Program-made: the position numbers and the translations under genes | Assembly (NCBI GenBank): GCA_045810625.1 | Contig: JBJMVQ010000025.1 | Location: 1 to 49,009 of the forward strand | Reading direction: 5' to 3' | Origin: JACQFZ01 sp045810625 | Lineage (GTDB): Bacteria; Pseudomonadota; Gammaproteobacteria; Acidiferrobacterales; Sulfurifustaceae | Length of the DNA: 49,009 bases | Shown: piece by piece, positions 34,916-43,620 of the stretch | How positions within the stretch are numbered: the first letter of the stretch is position 1 | How the letters are laid out: every line of letters starts with the position of its first letter | The notes under the pieces: model-generated | The model's input: only the letters and a program-made list of their open reading frames with translations | What the model was told of the DNA's origin: nothing | Databases searched by the model: none

Positions 34916-35428
34916 ATGCGCAAACGACTCTACTTCATACTTCCGAACACGACCCGAGCCAAAGAGGTCGTCAATCGTTTGCTGCTCGCGCGCATCGAAG
35001 AGCGGCACATTCACGTCGTCGCCAAGGAAGGAACTCCGCTCGAGGATCTGCCGGAAGCGACCGTGCTCCAGAAGAGCGACGCGATTCGCGGCGCGGGGCT
35101 CGGGCTCAGCGCCGGCAGCGTAACCGGCGCGATTGCCGGCACCTTCGTCCTCCTATTTCCACCGCATGGCGTCTCCACGGGTTACGGCATCGTGCTCGCG
35201 ATGAGTCTGCTCGGTGCGGTGATGGGCATCTGGATCTCCGGCATGATCGGGTCGAGCGCACCGAGCATTCGCCTCAGGAGCTTCGAGAGCGATATCGAGC
35301 GCGGCAAGGTGCTGCTGATCGTCGATGTGCTACCGCACCGCGTCGACGAGATCTGCGAGGCGTTGCGCCAACATTACCCTGATGTGGCGAAGCGCGTCGC
35401 TGAACGAACTGTCGCTTCGATGCGCTGA
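34916..35428 (+). CDS. DUF1269-like membrane protein, copy 1
   Basis: This 170-residue protein opens with an alpha/beta segment (RLYFILPNTTRAKEVVNRLLLARIEE) and a second strand (HIHVVAKEGTPLEDLPEA). Two glycine-rich membrane helices follow around residues 58-108, and the protein ends in a soluble part with KVLLIVDVLPHRVDEI. This layout matches the DUF1269 group, thought to be membrane-associated stress proteins without known activity. The ribosome site AGGGAGGGCTT is good. A close paralogue follows 186 bases later. The 245 bases upstream contain two CAATTGGA repeats (34729-34736, 34772-34779) and AT-rich sequence, possibly the promoter. Confidence 0.7.
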   Translation: MRKRLYFILPNTTRAKEVVNRLLLARIEERHIHVVAKEGTPLEDLPEATVLQKSDAIRGAGLGLSAGSVTGAIAGTFVLLFPPHGVSTGYGIVLAMSLLGAVMGIWISGMIGSSAPSIRLRSFESDIERGKVLLIVDVLPHRVDEICEALRQHYPDVAKRVAERTVASMR

Positions 35429-35614
35429 ACGCGCCGCTCACGCTCGCCCTCCTAAACCGACGTTAACCCGCGCGTCACCGCGGGTTTCGCTCGCCCCAAC
35501 GCACCTCTCTCGCACCGGCAGTCGCCGTTCGATTTTCCCCGCAGACTCCGCATCACTAAAACTTCGCGGGAGGCGGCGGGTCGAAACGGCAAAGAGGCCA
35601 CGACGAGAGGACTT

Positions 35615-36130
35615 ATGGGTCGACGCATGTATTTCGTGCTGCCGGACGTTCCACACGCACAGCAGCTATACAAAGAGCTCCTGCTCGCTCGGCTCGACCA
35701 GCGAGGTGTGCACGTCGTGGCAAAGCCGGGGACCCCGCTCGGCGACTTGCCCGAGGCGAGCGTGCTGCAAAAGAGCGACGCGACTCGCGCCGCTTGGATC
35801 GGCCTCATCGCGGGCGCGATCGTCGGCGCGATCGTCGGCGCAATCGTTCTGCTCGTACAGCCATCGGGTATGCCGCTCGGCGCCGGCGTCGTGATCGCGC
35901 TCGCGCTGCTCGGCGCCATCATGGGCGTCTGGGTTTCCGGAATGATCGGTTCGAGCACGCCGAGCGCACGGCTCGACACGCTCCGGAACGAAGTGCAGCA
36001 GGGCAAAGTGTTGATGTTGGTGGACGTGCCAGCCGATCGGACGGAAGAGATTTCGCGCATGGTCAAGCAACATCACCCGGAAGTCGACATGCGCTATCCC
36101 GACGGTAACGTCCCGCACCCGGCCCGATAA
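35615..36130 (+). CDS. DUF1269-like membrane protein, copy 2
   Basis: This 171-residue paralogue of the preceding gene has the same order of segments: RMYFVLPDVPHAQQLYKELL, VHVVAKPGTPLGDLPEASVL, two Gly/Ala-rich helices, then VSGMIGSSTPSARLD and GKVLMLVDVPADRTEEI. The conserved SGMIGSS after the second helix and GKVL strand are shared word for word with copy 1. The membrane helices and the extreme C-terminus have diverged, so the duplication is not recent. The start is ATG 35615 after AGAGGACTT. No function is assigned. Confidence 0.7.
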   Translation: MGRRMYFVLPDVPHAQQLYKELLLARLDQRGVHVVAKPGTPLGDLPEASVLQKSDATRAAWIGLIAGAIVGAIVGAIVLLVQPSGMPLGAGVVIALALLGAIMGVWVSGMIGSSTPSARLDTLRNEVQQGKVLMLVDVPADRTEEISRMVKQHHPEVDMRYPDGNVPHPAR

Positions 36131-36167
36131 TTCGCGATAGCGAATCCGGTGATATGCTTCGCGCCGC

Positions 36168-36947
36168 ATGGCCGAAGCGTCGCCTAACGTCTTGTCCCAA
36201 ACCTCCAACGTGATCGTGACCTGCGATTCGCCGGCCACGCGCGTCGACGCCGAGGCGCTTGCCGCTCGCCTCGGGCTGCAATTCGACGCATCCGGCGGCG
36301 GTGGCGAGACCCTGTGTCTCATGCAGACGGCGTACGGGCTCGAGCTGCATGATCCCGCGACAGGCGCGCAGCTTTACGTCGAGTTCAAAGACGCCGATAT
36401 CCGAACGTTTCGCTCGGGTGGTCCCGGCCCGAATCTACTGCGGCGCGCGATGGGACGCGCCACAGGCGGCGTCGTCGATGCGACGGCTGGCCTCGGTCGC
36501 GATGCCGTCCACCTCGCGTGTCTCGGCTATTCCGTTACCGCGATCGAGCGCAATCCCGTCGTGAGCGCCATCGCGCAAGACGCGGTGACGCGTGCCCGTG
36601 CCCGCACATTGGTGCCATTGCACAATCCGGCCTGGCTCACGGGCGATGCCCGCCGGCTACTGCCGACGCTCGATCCGCGACCGTCCGTCGTCTACCTCGA
36701 TCCGATGTTTCCCCCAAAACGCAAGAAGACGGCGGCGACGCGTAAAGAGATGCACTTGCTGCAGCGGCTCGTGGGTGCGGACAGCGATGCGCATGAGCTC
36801 CTCGCGATCGCGCGTGCGTACGCGACCGAACGCGTGGTCGTAAAGCGTCCCGACGACGCACCCCCGCTCGCCGCGGGTGTGAGCCACGCTTTCAGCGGCA
36901 AACTCGTGCGATACGACGTCTATGACGCGGTGCACCGACATGAATGA
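36168..36947 (+). CDS. rsmJ: RsmJ 16S rRNA guanine-1516 N2-methyltransferase
   Basis: This 259-residue cytoplasmic SAM-dependent methyltransferase acts on the small ribosomal subunit. The SAM-binding motif is VVDATAGLGRDAVHLACLGY, with the acidic residue in TAIERNP. The catalytic-loop motif YLDPMFPPKRKK is specific to RsmJ. The region LLRRAMGRATG before the SAM motif is also family-typical. ATG 36168 is the annotated choice; the frame begins there with no strong ribosome site. The last codons overlap the start of rsmE. Confidence 0.93.
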   Translation: MAEASPNVLSQTSNVIVTCDSPATRVDAEALAARLGLQFDASGGGGETLCLMQTAYGLELHDPATGAQLYVEFKDADIRTFRSGGPGPNLLRRAMGRATGGVVDATAGLGRDAVHLACLGYSVTAIERNPVVSAIAQDAVTRARARTLVPLHNPAWLTGDARRLLPTLDPRPSVVYLDPMFPPKRKKTAATRKEMHLLQRLVGADSDAHELLAIARAYATERVVVKRPDDAPPLAAGVSHAFSGKLVRYDVYDAVHRHE

Positions 36948-37692
36948 GCGCTTGAACGAGCCGCTCTTTTATTGCGAGACGCTCAATGACTCCGATGAGC
37001 TGGTGTTGACCGGCGAAGAAGCGCACCACGTGACGGTACAACGACGTCGAATCGGCGAAGCGATTGCATTGTTCGACGGGCACGGCGCCGTCGCGCGCGG
37101 AACCATCGGCGCACTCGAGCGGAATCAGGTACGGGTGCGCGTCGAAGAGCGCCGGCGCGAGCCGCCCCCTGCCCCCGCGCTCGAACTCTACTGCGCGCTC
37201 CCCAAAGGCGATCGGGTCGCGGTTCTGCTGGACATGGCGACACAGCTCGGCATATGCCGCTTCACGCCGATCGCGTGGCGGCGCAGCGTGAATGCGCCCG
37301 GCCCGCGTGCTTCGGAACGCTGGCGGCGCATCTGCCTCGAAGCCTGCAAACAAAGCCGCCGCCTGCACTTGCCCGAGATCGCATCTTCGAGCACCGCCGA
37401 TGCGGCCGTGCAGCACGCGAAAGCCGCCGGGACGCGGATATTAGTAGCCCATCTTCGCGCGGACGCGCGCCCGCTGTCCGCAATCGACCTCACCCGCGCG
37501 GCGCGCATCGGTCTCTTCGTCGGACCGGAGGGCGGACTAACCGACGAAGAAGTGGCCGCGCTCTCAAAGGAAAACGTCGACTTCGTCGACCTCGGACCGG
37601 CGATCCTGCGTATCGAAACGGCGGCCATCGCCCTGCTCGCTGCCGTGAGCTGTACCGCTCCGCGGCGCGGCCGCGAACCTTCAAAGGCCTAA
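36940..37692 (+). CDS. rsmE: RsmE 16S rRNA uridine-1498 N3-methyltransferase
   Basis: This 250-residue methyltransferase of the SPOUT knot class modifies U1498 in the decoding region of 16S rRNA. A PUA-like N-domain (FYCETL, EEAHHVTVQRRRIGE) precedes the knot. Knot motifs are GLFVGPEGGLTDEEV and LGPAILRIETAAIALL. The RWRRICLEACKQSRR helix is family-typical. ATG 36940 overlaps the rsmJ end by eight bases, giving coupling; ATG 36922 is in frame but would overlap further. Two 16S rRNA methyltransferases thus form one unit. Confidence 0.92.
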   Translation: MNERLNEPLFYCETLNDSDELVLTGEEAHHVTVQRRRIGEAIALFDGHGAVARGTIGALERNQVRVRVEERRREPPPAPALELYCALPKGDRVAVLLDMATQLGICRFTPIAWRRSVNAPGPRASERWRRICLEACKQSRRLHLPEIASSSTADAAVQHAKAAGTRILVAHLRADARPLSAIDLTRAARIGLFVGPEGGLTDEEVAALSKENVDFVDLGPAILRIETAAIALLAAVSCTAPRRGREPSKA

Positions 37693-37889
37693 GGCGAGCC
37701 TTCAATCGCCGACATTTCATCCGGCTTTTCCAGCGCCCGGAAAACTACTGGGCACCTCGACTGCATACAATTGTCGCGTCGCTGCCGGCGATACGATTTT
37801 TTCTCACGTAGCGGTGTCGGCAGCGAAGGCTGTAAGGAACCCGGCCGCAACACTGGCGGCCGCCAAAAAACAATTTACAGGAGCACCCG

Positions 37890-39824
37890 ATGATTCGTTT
37901 CACCCGCGCTTCCATGTTCGTCGTTGCAATCGCGCTGCTCTCCCTGGCTTGGAAATCCAGCGCAGACGAAGACCGGCACGGATTGCGCAGCAGCCTTGTA
38001 CCCGAATACCCCGATGTCATCGGCGAATACGTGCAAATCCCGGGCGCGCGAACCGCCGGCACGCCCGACGCGCTCGACACCGCGTCGTTCCTTCGGGTAC
38101 GCAGCGCGCGCGACGGACTCGAACCAAAAGATGCGGACGCCGTAATCATCGCGATGCCCGGCTTCAGCAGCATTCCGGCGCATTGGCTCTACCTCGCCGC
38201 ACAGTTGGTGCACAAAGCGAGCGAGCGCACCTGCGACAACGATCAGCGGCGCGGACACGGGCACGCCTTCGGCGAGCGCTGCCGCATCGAAGTGTGGGTA
38301 ATCGATAGGCGCGGAAGCAATCTCGAAGACACGGCCGGCCTTCTGCTCGCACGCATTAAAGAAGATCCGATGGTATCGCTCGACTACTACTTCGGCCGCT
38401 CGATCTTGGGCCTCGACCCGGCGCGCCCGGGGAAATTTCCGGCGACACCGCCGCACCTGCTGCCACAGCAACCGGACGCGGTGTTCCGTCCGCTCGAACA
38501 GGCCGATGTGCCGTTCATGTCCGAGTGGGGCTTCGAAGCGTATGCCGGCGACGTCGACAAGATGATCGCACTGATCGAACAGAAACACGGTGCGCGTAAC
38601 ATTTTTCTCGCCGGTCACTCGCAGGGCGGCGGCTTCATCGGCACGTACGCCGGAAGCTTGCGTCCGGACGGACGCCGCGGCTTCGAGAAGATCGCGGGCC
38701 TGATCGCTCTCGATCCGGCCCCGGTCGGCGGCACGGTCGACGCGCCGACGGCTGCGCAAGTGCAAACGTATCTGAACGGCGTCAATGCGTTGCGAAGCGG
38801 CGCCGTGCAAGTCTTCACCAACGGCACCGGCGCGCTGCCGAACTACAACGGTCCGAAAGCCGGTGCGCGTACGTCGATCTCGGGCGTCTTCCTCGAGTTC
38901 GAAGGGTTCGACGCAGAGAACAGAATATTTCCCGCGCGACAGATCGGCTCACTGCCCTTCTCTCCGGCCGGCGACGCGTTCCTGCTGAACGCGCGCTACA
39001 CCAATCTCGCGCTGGCCGGGCTCGGTATCGACACCGATCCGGTTCCAAACGGCTTCCTGCAGAACACCACGATCATCGCGCTCGGTGAAGGCTTGGGTCG
39101 GCTCGACTTCGCACCGGTGCCGGGCACGGAGACGCTGTGCGACCGCTCGAATCCGCGCACACCGCCGACCGCGTGCATTCCGAGCGTCGCGCAAATCGAT
39201 CCGAACAAGGTGTATGGCTGGATCGAGGCCGGCGGCAACGGCGGCGTGACGAACGAAGTGGGCAAAGCACGCCTCTTCGGCAACTCGCTCATGTATGCCC
39301 CATCGCGCACCAACGTCCGTGCGGTCTTCGTTGATTTTCCAGTGAGCGGGCCGCGCGTGATCTACGCCGGCGATATGAACGCCGCCAACTGGTATCCGTC
39401 GAACCGCTACGACAGCGATATGGGGTTCCTGTCGCAGTTTCGCCATATCAACATCCAAGGGCAGAACATCAACCTCGACGTCGACAAGACACTCGTCAAC
39501 GTGCCGTTCTACATCGCCCGGCAAAGCCCTGATCCGACCAACCCGTTTCCGCTCGTGACGGACTTCACCAACATCAATCGCACCGGCGTGACCCAAACGC
39601 CGGCCGCGGCCGCGTTAACGCGGTTCGATCCGACCATCAACGTTGGGTTCTACAAACATACCGACTTCGTCTCCGCCGACGACTCGTTGGCCGGCCACGT
39701 GACGCCCGGCCAACCGGGCGCGAGCGCGATATCGAATACGCTTATCGAATGGGTGCTGGCGCGGGCGCAGGGGCATGCCGGAGTACCGAACCCGCAGTCG
39801 CTCGGTGTGCGGGCTGTTCGTTAG
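37890..39824 (+). CDS. Large secreted alpha/beta hydrolase of unknown substrate
   Basis: This 644-residue protein has a Sec signal peptide (MFVVAIALLSLAWKSSA). An alpha/beta-hydrolase core is seen: an early strand VIIAMPGFSS, the nucleophile elbow GHSQGG with Ser244, a following strand GLIALDPAP, and a C-terminal YKHTDFVSADD with His590 as the likely catalytic base. The acid residue is not assigned. It is much longer than typical hydrolases of this fold because of a large insert between the nucleophile and the histidine. ACAGGAGCACCCG precedes ATG 37890. It stands alone, ended by a strong terminator. Esterase, lipase or depolymerase activity is possible; none can be claimed. Confidence 0.75.
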   Translation: MIRFTRASMFVVAIALLSLAWKSSADEDRHGLRSSLVPEYPDVIGEYVQIPGARTAGTPDALDTASFLRVRSARDGLEPKDADAVIIAMPGFSSIPAHWLYLAAQLVHKASERTCDNDQRRGHGHAFGERCRIEVWVIDRRGSNLEDTAGLLLARIKEDPMVSLDYYFGRSILGLDPARPGKFPATPPHLLPQQPDAVFRPLEQADVPFMSEWGFEAYAGDVDKMIALIEQKHGARNIFLAGHSQGGGFIGTYAGSLRPDGRRGFEKIAGLIALDPAPVGGTVDAPTAAQVQTYLNGVNALRSGAVQVFTNGTGALPNYNGPKAGARTSISGVFLEFEGFDAENRIFPARQIGSLPFSPAGDAFLLNARYTNLALAGLGIDTDPVPNGFLQNTTIIALGEGLGRLDFAPVPGTETLCDRSNPRTPPTACIPSVAQIDPNKVYGWIEAGGNGGVTNEVGKARLFGNSLMYAPSRTNVRAVFVDFPVSGPRVIYAGDMNAANWYPSNRYDSDMGFLSQFRHINIQGQNINLDVDKTLVNVPFYIARQSPDPTNPFPLVTDFTNINRTGVTQTPAAAALTRFDPTINVGFYKHTDFVSADDSLAGHVTPGQPGASAISNTLIEWVLARAQGHAGVPNPQSLGVRAVR

Positions 39825-39851
39825 CAAAGCCCGGCACGACGACGCGTTTCA

Positions 39852-39886
39852 CCCCGTGGCGCCGAACAGGCCCACGGGGCTTTTTT
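39852..39886 (+). terminator. Intrinsic terminator after the hydrolase gene
   Basis: An 8-bp stem CCCCGTGG (39852-39859 with 39872-39879) with additional inner pairing is followed by C and T6 (39881-39886), 27 bases after the stop. The 275 bases from here to 40161 hold no gene that I can support. Confidence 0.85.
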
Positions 39887-40161
39887 ATTCCCGGAAGACA
39901 ACCGGGCGTTTCGCTCGGCCGGGCGCACCGTCACTTTAATGGCATAAGGACACGGCCTCCATATTTCGTTCCTTAAACAAATGCGCAAGACGCCCCTTCC
40001 CCAAGTCGCTCCGATAGCGACTGCGTTCAATTGCGCCGCCTACTCACGGAATAAATTGTCTGCACCAACAAAGAACATGTGACAGCTCGGTCGAGAAAAT
40101 GACCGCTGCAGGGAAGCAGGTCAGGCATTTGTCCGCTTTTCCCATGGAACAGGAGGCAGTC

Positions 40162-40326
40162 GTGAACGCAAAAAATAACTCCGTTCGCGGGCCGGCCGGT
40201 GCGGCGGCGCTGCTTTGCACGTCCGCCTGGGCGGCCGCCGCGAGTCTTATCGAGTTGTCTAACAGCGTCGGCTTCGTTGGTTTTGGCTGCCATCAACCCG
40301 CAACTACCGACGTGCGCTTGATCTGA
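40162..40326 (+). CDS. Small ORF (54 aa) with signal-peptide-like core
   Basis: A GTG at 40162 lies five bases after AGGAGG (40151-40156), an ideal Shine-Dalgarno. The 54-codon product has a basic N-terminus (MNAKNNSVRGP), an Ala-rich hydrophobic core (AAALLCTSAWAAAA) and a short polar end with one Cys (GFGCHQPATTDVRLI). This looks like a small exported peptide. A hairpin with an 8-bp stem follows 13 bases after the stop. It sits in otherwise empty DNA upstream of two AraC-type regulators. No family is recognised; it may be real or chance. Confidence 0.45.
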   Translation: MNAKNNSVRGPAGAAALLCTSAWAAAASLIELSNSVGFVGFGCHQPATTDVRLI

Positions 40327-40339
40327 GAATGGGATCATG

Positions 40340-40365
40340 AAGGCCGCGGCATGCGCTGCGGCCTT
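40340..40365 (+). terminator. Hairpin after the small ORF
   Basis: The stem AAGGCCGC (40340-40347 with 40358-40365) closes a ten-base loop. There is no T-run, only TTCGCGTTTG, so terminator function is uncertain. Its place just after a short ORF supports that ORF being transcribed. Confidence 0.45.
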
Positions 40366-40543
40366 CGCGTTTGAGTCAGGAACGAGTGCGATGATTCTCC
40401 GACTGATAACCGAATGCCCGCGACACACTACGGCGCGGCGTGGCGATTTTTGCCTCTAACCCCGTTGGCGCCGGCACGCATGTGGAATTCCTGGAACTGT
40501 TGCACTCGCGACGACGAGAGCGGGTAGAGCGGAGGAGCCCGAT

Positions 40544-41425
40544 ATGCTGTCAAGAAAAGCCGTCGTGACCGACGCCGATGAAGCAATGCGTCCTTACGGC
40601 GCTCTCGCGCATCAAGTGAAAGACAACAGTTACATAATGCGTTGCGGCTTCATTTACACGAGCCCTTGGGTCGTCACCGCGCACACCGTCCGCCACCCCG
40701 CCGCGATATTGCTGACGGCAAAGCATGCAGCGTTCGAGCTCAGCGTGAACGGCGTCAAGCGGAGCTATCAGGCGGTGGCGATCAAGCCGGTGACGGCACG
40801 CGGTCTTAGCGCCCGGGACGTCATGCTCGTCAGCATTCACATTCATCCGAATCATCCGCATTTTCGTCTGTTCCGGGCGATACGGGATGCCGGCATTCTC
40901 GTTCTGGATCGTAGCCGCTACACCGCTTTCGATCCCGCGCTGGAGGCCGCCTACCGGGGCTCGCTCGATCTCGGCGAGGCGACGCGCTTGTTCGAGGATA
41001 TCGTCGCGACGACGATCCGATGTTTGCCGAAAGTGAAGAAAACCGACTCACGCGTCGAACGCGCCATCGCGCTATTGCAGCAAGATCCGGCGTATCCGTT
41101 AACGGAGTTGGCCGCGACCCTCGGGCTGTCTTACGACCGAATGTCGCACCTTTTTTCGGAGACCGTGGGGCTGCCGTTACGCAGCTACCAGCTCTGGCAA
41201 AAGGCGTACAACGCTGCGTTCTTGTTCGATTCCGGCCGCCCGTTGACCGACATCGCGCACGCCGCCGGCTTCTCGGACTCGGCACACCTTTCCCGGATTT
41301 TTCAAAACTCGTACGGCATCAGTCCGTCGTACTTCATGGATCGCAGCGCCGTCAGATACATATGCGATCACAGTGTCGCGGAGAAATTTTGCCGCAAGCG
41401 CGCGAATCTCTCCGCGGGGCGGTGA
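40544..41425 (+). CDS. AraC-family transcriptional regulator, copy 1
   Basis: This 293-residue regulator's last 100 residues are the double helix-turn-helix of the AraC/XylS family: LTELAATLGLSYDRMSHLFSE, then LTDIAHAAGFSDSAHLSRIF and YGISPSYFMDR. The N-terminal 180 residues are a sensing domain with a conserved YGALAHQVKD, the CGFIYTSPWVVT strand and VSIHIHPNHPHFRLFRAI. I cannot match it to a named ligand-binding family. It pairs with a paralogue immediately downstream. The ribosome site is GGAGGAGCCCGAT. The ligand and targets are unknown. Confidence 0.88.
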   Translation: MLSRKAVVTDADEAMRPYGALAHQVKDNSYIMRCGFIYTSPWVVTAHTVRHPAAILLTAKHAAFELSVNGVKRSYQAVAIKPVTARGLSARDVMLVSIHIHPNHPHFRLFRAIRDAGILVLDRSRYTAFDPALEAAYRGSLDLGEATRLFEDIVATTIRCLPKVKKTDSRVERAIALLQQDPAYPLTELAATLGLSYDRMSHLFSETVGLPLRSYQLWQKAYNAAFLFDSGRPLTDIAHAAGFSDSAHLSRIFQNSYGISPSYFMDRSAVRYICDHSVAEKFCRKRANLSAGR

Positions 41426-41758
41426 TCGCAAGCCTCTCCGACCTTGTGACGACTGCGCGGCATACCGCCGCGTCCGTAGGCGCTCGCGTTCGGCAACTTT
41501 TTTGTACAAAGTCTAAATGGTCAACCATGCGCAGCCCGTGGGCGAGGCGACGATATCTTTCAGCAAGCAGAACCGACCGGTAACCACTCGCTACTTAATT
41601 TTTGGCTCACATTCTGGCCGCATCTCTATGATTTGCCGGGTCGCGAGTCGTGATGCCGCTGGTCGGAACCGTTAACGCCCTCAACCCGGTCTGCGCTAGG
41701 CTGACTCTCCACGATGGCGACCATTAAGATATAAATAATCCGTCGCGGGGAGGTTTGT
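41426..41758. other. Spacer between the two AraC paralogues
   Basis: This 333-base stretch has no supportable gene. It is AT-richer than its flanks, with T6 at 41503 and an AT-rich segment TTAAGATATAAATAATCC (41724-41741) just before the next ribosome site. That segment may contain the promoter. No clear operator repeat was found. Confidence 0.4.
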
Positions 41759-42667
41759 ATGTACTTAAAAGAATTGGCGGTCGCTGCGGCGACCCGCAAA
41801 AAAACTGCGCCGCCATATGGTGCGCTCTCGCACGAAATGAAAGACCACAGCTACGTGCTGCGGTCGGGTTTTATCTTCACGAGCCCGTGGGTCGTAACCG
41901 AGCGAACCGTGCGGCACCCGGCGGCAATACTGCTGACGGCGAAATATCGCCCGTTCGAGCTGCGCACGAACCGCAGCGCCGACTACCTGGCCGCCGCCAT
42001 CAAACCGGTCACCAGCCGCAGTCTGCGCGCCGCGGATGTCGGCCTCGTCAGCGTTCACATTCATCCGAATCATCCGCAGTTCCGCCGTTTCAGGGCGATC
42101 CCGAAACCCGGCGTAATGCAACTCGACCGCGCCGCCTTCACTCGATTCGACGACACGCTGCTCGCGGCCTATCGCGGCGAGTTGTCGGTTGCCGAGGCCG
42201 TGAAGTTGTTCGAAGACGTCGTCGCGACGACGGTCGAGTTTCTTCCGGTCGTAAAGCGCATGGACGCGCGCGTCGAGCAAGCCATCGAGCTGTTGCAGAA
42301 AGATGCGAGCTATCCGCTGAAAGAGCTGGCGGCGAAGCTCGGTCTTTCATACGACCACATGTCGCACTTGTTCTCCGAGGCCGTCGGGTTGCCGCTGCGC
42401 AGCTACCAGCTTTGGCAGAAGGCGTACAACGCCGGATTTCTGTTCGCGTCCGGGCGCACGCTCACCGATATCGCGCACGCGACCGGCTTCACCGACTCCG
42501 CGCACCTTTCGCACACCTTCAAACAGTCGTACGGCGCCAGTCCATCGTATTTAATGGATCGAAAGCGTGTCGAGATCTTCGTCCAGCCGCCTGTGAACGA
42601 ACCGGCCGCCGCGGAGAAACAACAGGAAAGTGCTTCGATAAAAAGCGAGACTGCGGCGGACTCGTGA
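41759..42667 (+). CDS. AraC-family transcriptional regulator, copy 2
   Basis: This 302-residue paralogue of the upstream regulator keeps the same sensing-domain landmarks (PYGALSHEMKDHSYVLR, GFIFTSPWVVTERTVRHPAA, VSVHIHPNHPQFRRFRAI). The two helix-turn-helix units (LKELAAKLGLSYDHMSHLFSE and LTDIAHATGFTDSAHLSHTF) are almost the same as in copy 1, so the pair may bind similar sites. It has an extra Glu/Ala-rich tail of about 30 residues. CGGGGAGGTTTGT precedes ATG 41759. Divergence is greatest in the middle of the sensing domain, suggesting different ligands. Confidence 0.88.
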   Translation: MYLKELAVAAATRKKTAPPYGALSHEMKDHSYVLRSGFIFTSPWVVTERTVRHPAAILLTAKYRPFELRTNRSADYLAAAIKPVTSRSLRAADVGLVSVHIHPNHPQFRRFRAIPKPGVMQLDRAAFTRFDDTLLAAYRGELSVAEAVKLFEDVVATTVEFLPVVKRMDARVEQAIELLQKDASYPLKELAAKLGLSYDHMSHLFSEAVGLPLRSYQLWQKAYNAGFLFASGRTLTDIAHATGFTDSAHLSHTFKQSYGASPSYLMDRKRVEIFVQPPVNEPAAAEKQQESASIKSETAADS

Positions 42668-42703
42668 ATCTATTCGTGTGGCTTCGTCGCTCGCGTGACC
42701 GCG

Positions 42704-43534
42704 TCATTCCGGCACCAGCCACTCGACCCGTGCGGCAGCGGCGGGCGCGTGCCCCAGTCGCTGCACCAGTCGGTCGAGCAACGGCGGCAGCTCCCGATCG
42801 AGCGGCCACGGCGGATTGACGAGGAGCATACCGCAGCCGTTGAGGCGAAACGGCGTATCGGCGGGCCAAACATCGATCTCCGCGACCAGCAGCTTGCGTA
42901 ATCCGCTGCCGGCGAGCGCAGCCTTGAAGCGGGCCACGGGCGCACCCGACTTGAGCGGATACCAAACCGCGTACACACCTTGCGCCCATCGCCCGGTCGC
43001 CATCGCAAGCGCTTCACGCACGCGCGTCCACTCATCGACGCCTTCGTAAGGCGGATCGATCAACACGAGCCCCCGGCGTTCGGCCGGCGGCAACCACGCT
43101 TTGAGCGCCGCGTAGCCGTCGCGGCAATCGATATGAACTTGCGTATCGCGCGCGAACTCGGCGCGCAGGCGCGCGCACTCCTCGGGCGCTTGCTCCGCGA
43201 GGAGCATCCGATCCTGCGGGCGGAGGAAGAACCGCGCGATACGCGGCGAGCCGGGATAGTAACGCAACGGTCCGGCAGCGTTGACGCCACGCACGGCCGC
43301 AAGGTAATCCGCGATGTTCGGTTCCTGCGCGGCGTAGATCGTGCCAATACCGTCGTGATGCTCGGCGGTTCTTAAATCGGGCGAACGTAAGTCGTAGCGC
43401 CCGGCGCCCGCGTGCGTATCGATGTAGACGAAGCCCTTTTCTTTGCGCGCAAGCGCCTGGAGCAATCGCACCAGCAGAAAATGCTTGAACACGTCGGCGA
43501 AATTCCCGGCGTGTTGGAGGTGTTGGTAGTTCAT
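42704..43534 (-). CDS. rlmJ: RlmJ 23S rRNA adenine-2030 N6-methyltransferase
   Basis: This 276-residue SAM-dependent methyltransferase modifies A2030 of 23S rRNA. The N-terminus MNYQHLQHAGNFADVFKH and the following YIDTHAGAGRYDL are highly typical. The catalytic motif VLIDPPYEG and the terminal MLLVNPPWPLD complete the active site. Length and order agree with the family. It faces the second AraC gene convergently and is divergent from the DUF2306 remnant. Confidence 0.95.
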   Translation of the reverse strand: MNYQHLQHAGNFADVFKHFLLVRLLQALARKEKGFVYIDTHAGAGRYDLRSPDLRTAEHHDGIGTIYAAQEPNIADYLAAVRGVNAAGPLRYYPGSPRIARFFLRPQDRMLLAEQAPEECARLRAEFARDTQVHIDCRDGYAALKAWLPPAERRGLVLIDPPYEGVDEWTRVREALAMATGRWAQGVYAVWYPLKSGAPVARFKAALAGSGLRKLLVAEIDVWPADTPFRLNGCGMLLVNPPWPLDRELPPLLDRLVQRLGHAPAAAARVEWLVPE

Positions 43535-43620
43535 GCGACGAAAAACCGGTCGAGTTCAGGCGCGCACGCAGCGGCTGAAATCATTGTCCGCCTGCGCGAG
43601 CCACGCCTATACTTGCGCGC

